Source of the DNA: CAWJKP01 sp963843465
Lineage (GTDB): Bacteria > Planctomycetota > Planctomycetia > Pirellulales > Thermoguttaceae
DNA: 64,000 nt
Reading direction: 5' to 3'
NCBI GenBank assembly: GCA_963843465.1
Contig: CAWJKP010000007.1
Span: 248,001 to 312,000, forward strand
Part shown: positions 45,905 to 53,988 of the stretch, piece after piece
How positions within the stretch are numbered: the stretch's first letter is position 1
Layout: the number at the start of each line of letters is the position of its first letter
Notes under the pieces: model-generated
Seen by the model: the letters and a program-made list of their open reading frames with translations, nothing else
Told to the model about the DNA's origin: nothing
Databases searched by the model: none
Program-made: the position numbers and the translations under genes

Positions 45905-46318
45905 CTAAGGGCCTCGTGTCTTGTTGTGCGGTGTAACAAATCGAATGCGAATGGTTCCTTGCGCGAGCTGGTGTATTAGCCAACCAACCCCGATTCCCAA
46001 TCCTGCTACCGCTGCCCCAACTACGATTCCGACCGCCATGCCAACAGGAATCACTTCTACACCCCCACTTGGCACCCTTGACTGACCGGTCAGGTAGACA
46101 AACAGACCGCATGAAACCGCGCCAAAGGCAACGGAAAGCAACAACGGCACGCGCCACCCAAAGATCGCCCGCAAAACGATGACAGAGAGAACCCAGCAAG
46201 CCAGAAAGATTATTCCCCAGTCGTTTCCAGCCGATAGTGTCTTCATAACGCCGAGGACTACGGCGGCAGCGGTGACCCACCACATTAGCTCGCAGAGGTT
46301 GAACTGTCTCGACCGCAT
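45905..46318 (-). CDS. Small membrane protein
   Basis: A 137-residue protein with four hydrophobic segments (LMWWVTAAAVVLGVM, WGIIFLACWVLSVIVL, LLLSVAFGAVSCGLFVYL, VGIVVGAAVAGLGIGVGWLI). The start QFNLCELMWWVTAAAVVLGV is a variant of the FSIxxLLxxTTVxAVxLG motif. It has a strong promoter at 46438-46465. Function unknown. Confidence 0.7.
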   Translation of the reverse strand: MRSRQFNLCELMWWVTAAAVVLGVMKTLSAGNDWGIIFLACWVLSVIVLRAIFGWRVPLLLSVAFGAVSCGLFVYLTGQSRVPSGGVEVIPVGMAVGIVVGAAVAGLGIGVGWLIHQLAQGTIRIRFVTPHNKTRGP

Positions 46319-46437
46319 CGCGGATTCTCCCGCTGCGGCGTCGTCTAGCGGTGTTCTAAACTGCGCGCTGTCTGGCAGGAGGGGTCGCAACACCGAGCCC
46401 GCTCCCGTGGGTTCCGCGAACCGTTTTACCGCGCCCT

Positions 46438-46465
46438 ATTCTACCACACGCAAAAGGGGGTTCAA
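46438..46465 (-). promoter_or_regulatory. Sigma-70-type promoter of the small membrane protein gene
   Basis: On the minus strand TTGAAC (46460-46465) is followed after 16 bases by TAGAAT (46438-46443). The same TAGAAT box with a preceding GTGG-like stretch appears upstream of minus-strand genes at 25571-25576 and 42521-42526. Confidence 0.55.
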
Positions 46466-46472
46466 GATACGC

Positions 46473-47315
46473 CTACCCTCCACAGCCCAGTTCCTCAACG
46501 ATCCAGGCCCCAAGGTACTCGGGATCGTATTTCAGATGGACCTGAGCCTCCCCGCGCGACAAATCGCCGGGAAACGCCAGCCGCTTGCGGTGGAGGCGTA
46601 ACGCGATCTGCACCAGCTCGACCAGGTTAACCACGTCGGTGAGGTTGTAGAGGGCCAGCTTCATCAAGGCCGCCCGGTCGCCGCGCCGGTAGCGGTGCCA
46701 CAGCCGGACGGCCTCGAAACCGTCCACGCCTTCGATGGCGGCGTCACGGGTGAGCCCCAGGTTCCGTTCGATGGCCTTCAGCCCGCCCCGGTAGCCCAGC
46801 GAGCGCAGCACGAACCGCAGGTCGATGTGGGCTTGGTCCAGCCGGGCCCTGGGAAAATGTGCTCGCAGGAATGGCACGTCGAACTGGCTGCCGTTGAAGG
46901 TGACCAAGAGCGGAAACTGGGCGATGTAGGCGGGGAACTGGTCGAGGTTGATGCCGCTGACGAACAGCGCCAGCTTGCCGTTGCCCAAGGCGCCGATCAG
47001 CGTCACCTGATCGTAATCGGCGGACAGGCCGGTGGTTTCAATGTCCAGGAACAATGCCTGGTCGGCAAACTCCGAATACAACCGCCACGTCTCCCGGCTC
47101 GGAAGGCGGCCATGGAAGAAACCCGCATCGCCAGCGGCCACGGCATCCAGGGATTGCTGGACCAGCGGAACGGCCGACTTGTAGACGCCCTGCCGCAGTG
47201 AACCGTCCTCGGCGGCCTCCAGGAACCGGTCCCAGCCCAGAATCCCCTGCTGCCAGAGCGTACGTTCCCGATGAGGACCGACGCCGGGCAAGTGGATGAA
47301 AGTATGACGAAGCAT
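46473..47315 (-). CDS. Ribonuclease H-like (YprB-type) exonuclease domain protein
   Basis: A 280-residue protein. A helical N-terminus (HTFIHLPGVGPHRERTLW) precedes a DEDD fold with LFLDIETTGL (Exo I), TFNGSQFDVPFL (Exo II) and YNLTDVVNLVEL (Exo III). It belongs to the ribonuclease-H-like/YprB family of putative exonucleases. The GVGPHRExxLW segment is a helix-hairpin-like DNA-contact motif. It is last in a four-gene minus-strand operon. Confidence 0.85.
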   Translation of the reverse strand: MLRHTFIHLPGVGPHRERTLWQQGILGWDRFLEAAEDGSLRQGVYKSAVPLVQQSLDAVAAGDAGFFHGRLPSRETWRLYSEFADQALFLDIETTGLSADYDQVTLIGALGNGKLALFVSGINLDQFPAYIAQFPLLVTFNGSQFDVPFLRAHFPRARLDQAHIDLRFVLRSLGYRGGLKAIERNLGLTRDAAIEGVDGFEAVRLWHRYRRGDRAALMKLALYNLTDVVNLVELVQIALRLHRKRLAFPGDLSRGEAQVHLKYDPEYLGAWIVEELGCGG

Positions 47316-47359
47316 GGGAGCCGCCGCCGCTCAGGGTCGATTACCGATTGCCATCCATC

Positions 47360-47866
47360 CTAATCCAACACCGTGTCCTCGTCTTCGTAGGCAGGGGCGC
47401 AGCAGCAGAGGAACTTCAGAACGACCGAATCGGTATTGCGAATCTGATGCCGGGTACCAGGCGGAATCGCAATCGCATCCCCAGGGCCGACTAGGCGGAT
47501 CTCGTTGCCGACCTGCACCGACCCATGACCTTCCAAGATGTAGTAGATCTCTTCCGTTCGGGGATGATAGTGGGGCATCGTGGCTCCGTCGACTGGAAGC
47601 CGCGCTTCGGCCAGCGATTGGTGGCGAATACAAGAATTGCGATGGGCCAACAGCTCGCGAATCTCCGAGCCGTCTTTGGTGGTGAAGGCCGACACGCGAT
47701 TGATATTGGTAACGTCCATGGGTGCCTCCTGGAAAAGAACATGACCAGTCTGGAGGTCCCGTCCCGGATACTCGATCTCCACCCCGCAGTGGCACCGGAC
47801 CCGGTGGCCGAACTGGAATAGCGTAGCATCGAACTCCGATCCGCAGCGTGGGCAGGTGATGGCCAT
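47360..47866 (-). CDS. Zinc-ribbon cupin protein
   Basis: A 168-residue fusion. Residues 1-35 form a zinc ribbon (ITCPRCGSEFDATLF, VRCHCGVEIEYPG). Residues 75-160 form a cupin with metal site HYHPRTEEIYYILEG and PGTRHQIRNT. The C-terminus has a Cys triplet (FLCCCAP). Start ATG 47866 is four bases after the YjbQ stop, which implies coupling. A metal-dependent small-molecule role is likely; the substrate is unknown. Confidence 0.8.
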   Translation of the reverse strand: MAITCPRCGSEFDATLFQFGHRVRCHCGVEIEYPGRDLQTGHVLFQEAPMDVTNINRVSAFTTKDGSEIRELLAHRNSCIRHQSLAEARLPVDGATMPHYHPRTEEIYYILEGHGSVQVGNEIRLVGPGDAIAIPPGTRHQIRNTDSVVLKFLCCCAPAYEDEDTVLD

Positions 47867-47870
47867 GGCG

Positions 47871-48287
47871 CTATTCCCCCATGACCGTCACCACCACGGT
47901 ACGCCGTCGTGGGCGGACGTCGCACTCCAGGTGGATGATCTGCTGCCAGGTGCCCAACACGGGCTTGCCCTCGGTCACAGGCACCGAGAGCGACGGTCCC
48001 AAGAGCGTGGCCTGCAAGTGCGAGTGGCCGTTGCCGTCGTGCCAGGCCTGCTCGTGGCCGTATTGGCGGCTCGGCGGGATCAGGCGATCCAGCATCTCGG
48101 GCAGGTCGCGCTGGAGACCTGGCTCGAACTCGATGGCGCCAACCGCCGCCGTGCTGCCCACGCAGAACACCTGGACGATGCCTGCTTTGACACGCGAACG
48201 CCCGACAATGGCCGCAACCTGATCGGTGAGATCGGCCATGTGTCGGTGGCCTGTCGTCTCGAAGGAGAGTTGTTCTTGGTGGACCAT
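47871..48287 (-). CDS. yjbQ: YjbQ family protein (UPF0047)
   Basis: A 138-residue protein of the UPF0047 family, which has low thiamine-phosphate-synthase activity in characterised members. The conserved motifs are FCVGSTAAVGAIEFEPGL, YGHEQAWHDGNGHSHLQATL and PVLGTWQQIIHLECD, with metal-ligand histidines. It is co-operonic with the cupin gene (four-base gap) and the lipoprotein gene upstream. Confidence 0.9.
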   Translation of the reverse strand: MVHQEQLSFETTGHRHMADLTDQVAAIVGRSRVKAGIVQVFCVGSTAAVGAIEFEPGLQRDLPEMLDRLIPPSRQYGHEQAWHDGNGHSHLQATLLGPSLSVPVTEGKPVLGTWQQIIHLECDVRPRRRTVVVTVMGE

Positions 48288-48292
48288 GACGG

Positions 48293-48841
48293 CTACCGCA
48301 ACTCGATCACTGCCGAAAGCCTATTGCCGCTGCGATCCTCGATGTGCGTATGGAAGGGACCGTCCTCCGGGCGCCATCCATTGATCAGGGTTGGGAGGTT
48401 GCCTTGCCTGGCCAGTTGGACCGGTTGCCTTGCGGGACCTCCGTGTGCCCGCTCGATGACCCAAACATACCCCGAGGAGATCGGCTCGCCTTGGGTGAAC
48501 TCGTAGTCGATGCTGAAGCTCATCAGTATGCCCTCGGGGCCGGTTTGGGGCAGCGCCACACCAGCGGAGAGTCTGATTGCCTCCTGGCCCTCACTTGCTG
48601 TCTGCGGTTTGGACACGCTGGGCATCGTGGATGATGATTGAGGCTGGGCGGCCGTTTGTCCTGTGGAGGTACTTTCGGTTGCACCGACTGGGGATGATGG
48701 CGGCGGTGGCGGTGGCGGTAAACTCGGTTTGCCAACCGAAGTGTCCATCGGCGGCTTGGGGCCGGAAGTCGAACCGTCTCCGCAACCGGTAAGCGACAGG
48801 GCCATGAATGACAATGTCACTGCAAGGAACGGTTGTCGCAT
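48293..48841 (-). CDS. Proline-rich lipoprotein
   Basis: A 182-residue lipoprotein, with signal and lipobox SLTGC near residue 20. A Pro/Ser/Thr/Gln-rich linker (PSLPPPPPPPSSPVG) is followed by a beta domain (MSFSIDYEFTQGEPISSGYV, GPFHTHIEDRSGNRLS). ATG 48841 is chosen on the signal peptide. It heads the operon with yjbQ. Function unknown. Confidence 0.7.
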   Translation of the reverse strand: MRQPFLAVTLSFMALSLTGCGDGSTSGPKPPMDTSVGKPSLPPPPPPPSSPVGATESTSTGQTAAQPQSSSTMPSVSKPQTASEGQEAIRLSAGVALPQTGPEGILMSFSIDYEFTQGEPISSGYVWVIERAHGGPARQPVQLARQGNLPTLINGWRPEDGPFHTHIEDRSGNRLSAVIELR

Positions 48842-49036
48842 CGTGACCTCTGGGGACTGAACTGGCCGCTTTCTTGACTGGGAGCTGGTCAATGAAGACA
48901 TCATCCCATGCTGTAAGCCCGTCCACAAGTCCCGGAAGGGACACCATGGTTGACGGAGCGTTGACGGGGCAGCGACAATGATTGCGTGGGAACCTGGCAG
49001 TCAGCACCTCCATCGCGAACTCAAGGAGATCGGGCC

Positions 49037-50566
49037 ATGGACACCGCTACCACCCGGAGAGGTTTTCTGCGTACCGCTGCCACGGGCAGCACGCTGCTTG
49101 GGCTGGGCGAGCTTTCCTTCCTTTCCGGCCTGCCGCCGGTTTCTGCCGCCGACGCCAAACTGCCCTCGGGCGTTGTGCCCTTGCAGCCCGACATCGAGCC
49201 CCTGGTCCGCCTGCTGGAAGAAACGCCGCGCGGACGGTTGCTGGAAGAGGTGGCGGCACGGGTTCGCCGGGGATTGAGCTACCGTGAGATCCTCACGGCC
49301 TTGCTCCTGGCCGGGGTGCGGAACATCCAGCCGCGTCCGCAGGTCGGGTTCAAGTTCCATGCGGTGCTGGTCGTAAACTCCGTGCATCTGGCCAGCCTGT
49401 CGGCCGCGGATACCGACCGCTGGCTGCCGCTGTTCTGGGCTCTGGACTACTTCAAGGACTCCCAGGCCCGCAACCAGAGCGAAGGAGGGTGGAGAATGAA
49501 ACCGGTCGATGAAGCGGCCGTACCTCCAGCCCCCAAGGCCCGGCAGGCGTTCAGCGAGGCCATGGAAGCTTGGGACGAGGCGGCGGCCGACGCGGCCATG
49601 GCTGGGCTCGCCCGGACCGCGGGCATCAGCGAGTGTTTCGAGTTGCTCTACCGCTACGGGGCGCGGGACTTCCGCTCCATCGGCCACAAAGCGATCTTCG
49701 TTTCCAACAGCCAGCGGGTCTTGAGCCAGATCGGCTGGCGGTACGTCGAGCCCGTGCTGCGCTCGCTGGCCTATGCGCTGCTGATGCACGAAGGCGACAA
49801 TCCGGCCCGGCGTGACGACCCGGCAGATCGTCCCGGGCGGCACAACCAGAAGCTGGCCGTCCAGATCCCCGTCGATTGGCAGGCGGGAAAGTCCAACCGC
49901 GAGGCGACCATCGAGCTGCTGGCAGTGCTGCGCCAGGGATCGAACGAGGCGGCCTCGGAGAAGGTCGTCGAACTGCTCCGACGCGGGACGGCCCCGCAGT
50001 CGATCTGGGACGCGGTCTTTCTCGGCGCCGGGGAGTTGCTCCTCCGCCAGCCCGGCATTCTCGCGCTGCACGCCGTCACCACGACCAACGCTTTGCACTA
50101 TGCCTACCGCACCAGCGGTGACGACCTGACTCGCCGGTTGCTGCTCTTGCAGAACGCAGCCTTCCTGCCCATGTTCCGACAGGCCATGCAGGGACGGGGA
50201 GAAATGCGCGAGGCGGCTATTGATCGTTTGGAAGCCGCGCCTCTGGACAGCAAGGGACCCAAGGCCGGCGAGGAGATTTTCGCCGACGTGAGCCGGGACC
50301 GGCAGGCCGCCGTGGGCAAGGCCCTAACGTATCTCACGACGGAGGAGGCGGCCGGGGATCTTGTTGCCGAAGCCCGCCGTCTGGTTCTGCTCAAGGGAAA
50401 TGACCCGCACGACTACAAGTTCAGCGTGGCGGCGCTCGAAGATTACTACCACGTCTCGGCCGGGTGGCGTGACCGCTTCCTTGCCGCAAGCATGGTTCAG
50501 CTACGGGGTACGGGAAGCCCGGACAACAAGCTGGTTGAGCGTGCGAAGGTGGCTCTGCAAGGCTGA
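49037..50566 (+). CDS. Tat-exported hypothetical protein
   Basis: A 509-residue protein with a twin-arginine signal (TRRGFLRTAATGSTLL) and cleavage near AADAK. The mature part is mostly helical; it includes YREILTALLLAGVRNIQPRP, FRSIGHKAIFVSNSQRVLSQ and EDYYHVSAGWRDRFLA. Tat export suggests a folded or cofactor-bearing enzyme, but no cofactor motif was found. ATG 49037 follows AAGGAG. It is divergent from the lipoprotein operon. Confidence 0.75.
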   Translation: MDTATTRRGFLRTAATGSTLLGLGELSFLSGLPPVSAADAKLPSGVVPLQPDIEPLVRLLEETPRGRLLEEVAARVRRGLSYREILTALLLAGVRNIQPRPQVGFKFHAVLVVNSVHLASLSAADTDRWLPLFWALDYFKDSQARNQSEGGWRMKPVDEAAVPPAPKARQAFSEAMEAWDEAAADAAMAGLARTAGISECFELLYRYGARDFRSIGHKAIFVSNSQRVLSQIGWRYVEPVLRSLAYALLMHEGDNPARRDDPADRPGRHNQKLAVQIPVDWQAGKSNREATIELLAVLRQGSNEAASEKVVELLRRGTAPQSIWDAVFLGAGELLLRQPGILALHAVTTTNALHYAYRTSGDDLTRRLLLLQNAAFLPMFRQAMQGRGEMREAAIDRLEAAPLDSKGPKAGEEIFADVSRDRQAAVGKALTYLTTEEAAGDLVAEARRLVLLKGNDPHDYKFSVAALEDYYHVSAGWRDRFLAASMVQLRGTGSPDNKLVERAKVALQG

Positions 50567-50607
50567 CCCGCTGTGCTGCGGTGCCTTCAGTTCTTTCTCG
50601 CCCGCTG

Positions 50608-50715
50608 TCAAGTGTCAATCGCAACCTGTAGGCGTGGGGCGAGAACTTCGTTGGCGGTTCGATAGCCCAGGCGTTTTCTCGGACGGTCGTTGAGAAGGTG
50701 TTGGACTTTGGCAAC
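50608..50715 (-). pseudogene. IS30-family transposase, C-terminal remnant
   Basis: The frame ending at the stop 50608-50610 reads LLNDRPRKRLGYRTANEVL, the highly conserved C-terminal end of IS30-family transposases (NxRPRKxLGYRTPxEV). Nothing else of the transposase is present. It joins directly to the integrase fragment. Confidence 0.75.
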
Positions 50716-50897
50716 CTGCGGCCGTTCTGGAGCCATTCGCTGACGAGGCGGTCATACTCCAATCGGCTGGTCTTGGTGCCCCAGGGGCCAAGATAGCAGT
50801 CCTGGCCGTTGAATGTTGCCACCGCCTGCCCGCTGGGCTTGTGCTTCCGATACTTGGGGACAGGCGGGCCTAGAAAGCGAGACTGGAACGTCGGCAT
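50714..50897 (-). pseudogene. Tyrosine-integrase N-terminal remnant
   Basis: From ATG 50897 the frame reads PKYRKHKPSGQAVATFNGQD and LGPWGTKTSRLEYDRLVSEW, the opening of planctomycete phage-type integrases. It is lost after about 61 residues, where IS30 sequence begins in another frame. It lies 129 bases beyond the 3' end of the initiator tRNA gene and reads away from it, the usual position of an integrase at a tRNA attachment site. Confidence 0.65.
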
Positions 50898-51025
50898 GAT
50901 GCGGTTTCCATGTTACCCAGTTTGCCACTAAACGGTATGTACCGTTTTGACACCGGGAAAACAGGCCGCACTGCCGACCGTCTGCAGGTAACTTAACTCT
51001 AAGTTTCGGCAAGGTTTAGATCAAG

Positions 51026-51099
<74 letters not shown>

Positions 51100-51189
51100 T
51101 CATGTTTTCCAGGAGCAAGACGGGGTCTTCGTCTCGTCTTGTTACGTCATTGTATCATCATTTCGGCCAACGTCGATAGGCTGAGGCCC

Positions 51190-51981
51190 TTAAAACTCCC
51201 GAGGACCACTTTCCGCCTGCGGGGCAGGGACCCTCTCGATCGCGGCCGGCAACGCCCCAGGCGGTACAATAGTGGCTTCTGGAGAGGGTAAGGGGAGTTG
51301 CGGCACCGGCGGTTGCGGCACCGGCGGTTGCGGAGCCGCGGGCTGAGGAACCGCTTGCTGAGGAGCCACAGACTGGGGCCCCGGCAGCCAAGGGACGGCC
51401 ACTTCGGGCGGTCCCAACGGGGGCTTGGGCTGCAAGTCCTCCTTGTAGTAGGGCCGGTAGATGTATCCATTTGGGCCGGTGGGAGTTACCACGTGGCCCA
51501 AGGGCTGTTGAACGCGATCGGCGTATGGAGATAACGCCGCCCGCAGCCCCAGCCAGGGCCCGATCCGCGCAGCGTAATAGGGAGCACCATAGGGCGGGGC
51601 CGTGATGATCGCCGGGGCATAGGCCTGATAGGCCCGGCGGCCGGCCGGCGGCAAGTAGGCATAGACGGGGCCTAGCCTTAAGTACATGCCCAATGGGAAG
51701 ATATGGCTCGGCGCGTAGGCGTTGCCGGCAAGCTGTCGAGCGATCGCCTCGCGCCGCTGGGCCTCGGCGCGGAGGTAGGCGTCGCGACCGGCATCGAGCG
51801 AGTCGTACTTCGCGGGCGGCAACAGCGGCAGAAGAGGCGACCCTACCATTGGCGGAGGAACCAGAACGGCCTCCGGGGCACCCGGTTGCTGGGCGTTGGC
51901 CGCTTGGCAGGAAAGCACCCCGAGCACGAAGGCCAGACCAGCCCGTGCTCGCACGATCGGCACCAACTTCGTGAGATTCAT
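51190..51981 (-). CDS. Secreted proline-rich hypothetical protein
   Basis: A 263-residue exported protein. The signal peptide ends near SCQAANAQ. The mid-part is Tyr/Pro/Ala-rich (GPVYAYLPPAGRRAYQAYAP). The C-terminal third is almost all Pro/Gln/Val/Ala repeats (PQPPVPQ units), an extended cell-surface linker. ATG 51981 is chosen on the signal peptide. No function recognised. Confidence 0.7.
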   Translation of the reverse strand: MNLTKLVPIVRARAGLAFVLGVLSCQAANAQQPGAPEAVLVPPPMVGSPLLPLLPPAKYDSLDAGRDAYLRAEAQRREAIARQLAGNAYAPSHIFPLGMYLRLGPVYAYLPPAGRRAYQAYAPAIITAPPYGAPYYAARIGPWLGLRAALSPYADRVQQPLGHVVTPTGPNGYIYRPYYKEDLQPKPPLGPPEVAVPWLPGPQSVAPQQAVPQPAAPQPPVPQPPVPQLPLPSPEATIVPPGALPAAIERVPAPQAESGPREF

Positions 51982-52071
51982 GATCCCGACCCTCTCCAAA
52001 GAGAACCCCCGTAGATCATTATCACTTCGCCCGGGCGTTATGGAATAGGGGAGAACTTGTTCTTCCAGGTT

Positions 52072-52171
52072 GTAGGGTGGGACAAGGCCGCTTTGGCGGC
52101 CGCCGGCCCACCAGCAGTGGCCAGTGCTCTGGTGGGCCGGCGCTCGCTCACGCGAGCTGGTCCCACCCTAC
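52072..52171. repeat. GTGGGA palindromic element, full copy 2
   Basis: Same design as 20346-20443: GTAGGGTGGGACAAG at the left end, its near-complement ending at 52171, and the inner GGCCCACCA/TGGTGGGCC pair. The element overlaps the TAG stop of the trmL gene by its terminal CTA (52168-52170). Confidence 0.85.
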
Positions 52172-52647
52172 TCGTGGATTTCTCCCCGCTGGACCAACTG
52201 CCGGCGGGCCTCGAAGGCGATCACGCCCACGCTCACGGAGAGATTCAGACTGCGGGTCTCCGGGCGGATGGGGATCCGCAGGCAGCGGTTCGCATGGACA
52301 GCCAGCAGCCGGCGAGGCAGTCCTTGGGTTTCGCTGCCGAAGACCAGCACGTCGCCGCGGTGGTAGTCGACGTCGGTATAACTCAGGCTGGCGGTCTTCG
52401 ACAGCAGCCAAGGCCGGCTCTCCGGCAAACGCTCGACAAGCGAGTCCCAGTCGTCGACCGCTTCCCAGACCAGGTGCTCCCAGTAGTCCAGGCCGGCCCG
52501 CCGCAGGTGGCGGTCGTCGAGTTGGAATCCCAAGGGGCGGACCAGCCAGAGCTTGGCTCCCACGGCCAGGCAGGTCCGGCCGACTGCCCCCGTGTTGTAG
52601 GGGATCTCCGGCTGGTGTAAAACGATATGCAGATCAGGCTCGTACAC
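52168..52647 (-). CDS. trmL: tRNA (cytidine/uridine-34 2'-O)-methyltransferase TrmL
   Basis: A 159-residue SPOUT (trefoil-knot) methyltransferase. Motifs are VLHQPEIPYNTGAVGRTC (motif 1), DVLVFGSETQGLP (motif 2) and RPETRSLNLSVSVGVIAFEA (motif 3, knot), closely like TrmL. It methylates the wobble ribose of certain Leu tRNAs. GTG 52647 is the start. The stop TAG belongs to the palindromic element downstream, so the final residue and stop were set by an insertion. Confidence 0.9.
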   Translation of the reverse strand: MYEPDLHIVLHQPEIPYNTGAVGRTCLAVGAKLWLVRPLGFQLDDRHLRRAGLDYWEHLVWEAVDDWDSLVERLPESRPWLLSKTASLSYTDVDYHRGDVLVFGSETQGLPRRLLAVHANRCLRIPIRPETRSLNLSVSVGVIAFEARRQLVQRGEIHE

Positions 52648-52729
52648 GTCCCGCGTACACCTTCGCTTCAGGAAAGAGCTTTCAGCGGTCAGCTTTCAGC
52701 GGCCAGCGAAAGAAACGCGCTCCGACTGC

Positions 52730-52778
52730 TGACCACTAACCACTGACCACTAGCCACTGACCACTAACCACTGACCAC
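52730..52778. repeat. Heptanucleotide tandem array upstream of the GH88 gene
   Basis: Seven units of exactly seven bases each: TGACCAC, TAACCAC, TGACCAC, TAGCCAC, TGACCAC, TAACCAC and TGACCAC, followed by T. Each begins with a stop trinucleotide. Because seven is not a multiple of three, stops fall in all three frames. The array ends five bases before the next ATG. Confidence 0.9.
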
Positions 52779-52782
52779 TCGC

Positions 52783-53922
52783 ATGACCGACCCGCGGATG
52801 GCTGCCTATGCTTCGGCCCTGGAGTTCGCCGAGCGCCAGGTGGCCGCCACCATCCAACGGCACCCGGACTATTTTCCCATCTACACGCGCCAGGGGAAAT
52901 GGTTCCACGAGGGGCCTCTCTGGACGGACTGGACCGGCGGCTTTCTTGCGGGAATGATGTGGCGGTTCTACAGGCGGACCCGCGACCCGGCCTGGCTCGC
53001 CCAAGCGGAGCACTACTCCCGGCTGCTGGAGCCGCGGAAGCTGGACCGCAACGTACACGACCTGGGCTTCATTTTCCTCAACACCTATCGGCCTTGGCAC
53101 GAGCTGACCGGCGACGCGGCGATGCGGGCGGTCGTCCACGAGGCGGGCCGCACGCTGGCCCGGCGATTCATGCCCAAGGGGCGGTACTTGTGCTCGTTTA
53201 TCGGTCCGCAGTCGCTGTTCATCGACATCATGATGAACGTGCCGCTGATCTTCACCACGGCCAACGAGACGGACGACGGCGAGCTGTACGAGTTGGCCCT
53301 GGCCCATTGCCGGACCACCCGCGATCGACTAGTCCGGCCCGACGGCTCCACGGCCCACGAGGGGATCTTCGATCCGGCGACGGGCGACTTCCTTCGCCAG
53401 AGCACGCACCAGGGCCTCAGCGACCAAAGCGCCTGGGCGCGGGGCCTGGCCTGGTCGCTCTACGGCTTCAGCCAGGTCTACGCCCTGACGGGCCTGGCTG
53501 AGTTCCTGGCGGTGGCCCAACGCAATGCGGTCTACTGGCTGGCGCACCTGCCCGACGACAAGGTCCCCTACTGGGACTTCGACGCGGACCTTGGCCAGCC
53601 GCTTCCTTGGGGGCCGCAGAAGGACAGTTCGGCGGCGGCCATCGCGGCCAGCGGGCTATTGGACCTCGCCCGGCAGACCGACTCGTCCGAGCAGGCCATC
53701 GCCTATCACAACGCGGCCCTGGTGATGCTCGATGCGCTCACCGGGCCCGACTACCTGGCCCGCGAAACGCCCGGCTGGGAGGGCATCTTGAAGCACGGCG
53801 TCTACCACACGCGGAAGAACCTCGGCGTCGACGAGTCGCTGATGTGGGGCGACTTTTTCCTCGTCGAAGCCCTCAGTAAAGTCCTCGAAAGCAACAAAAG
53901 GATTTCGGATTCTGGATTTTAG
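52783..53922 (+). CDS. Glycoside hydrolase family 88-like protein (unsaturated uronyl hydrolase)
   Basis: A 379-residue (alpha/alpha)6-barrel enzyme. The barrel motifs are PLWTDWTGGFLAGMMWRFYR, DRNVHDLGFIFLNTYR and SDQSAWARGLAWSLYG; the Asp in the last two are candidates for the catalytic acids. The family cleaves unsaturated uronic acids from polysaccharide-lyase products. Without a signal peptide it would be cytoplasmic. The C-terminal RISDSGF and TAG stop lie inside a heptamer tandem array, so its end has been altered. Confidence 0.85.
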   Translation: MTDPRMAAYASALEFAERQVAATIQRHPDYFPIYTRQGKWFHEGPLWTDWTGGFLAGMMWRFYRRTRDPAWLAQAEHYSRLLEPRKLDRNVHDLGFIFLNTYRPWHELTGDAAMRAVVHEAGRTLARRFMPKGRYLCSFIGPQSLFIDIMMNVPLIFTTANETDDGELYELALAHCRTTRDRLVRPDGSTAHEGIFDPATGDFLRQSTHQGLSDQSAWARGLAWSLYGFSQVYALTGLAEFLAVAQRNAVYWLAHLPDDKVPYWDFDADLGQPLPWGPQKDSSAAAIAASGLLDLARQTDSSEQAIAYHNAALVMLDALTGPDYLARETPGWEGILKHGVYHTRKNLGVDESLMWGDFFLVEALSKVLESNKRISDSGF

Positions 53923-53979
53923 ATTTTGGATTTTGTTTCAAGATCCAATGCCAGAATCCAAAATCCAAAATCTACCAGG
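53900..53979. repeat. Inverted heptanucleotide arrays over the GH88 stop codon
   Basis: Left array 53900-53934: GGATTTC, GGATTCT, GGATTTT, AGATTTT, GGATTTT. Right array 53952-53972: CAGAATC, CAAAATC, CAAAATC, the complementary orientation. The arms can pair as a long A/T-rich hairpin. The stop codon TAG (53920-53922) lies within the left array. Confidence 0.85.
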
Positions 53980-53988
53980 GAGCAATCC

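Noticed and set aside
52730..52778. Heptamer array as a CRISPR
   Set aside because: Seven-base units with no spacers; it is a tandem repeat.
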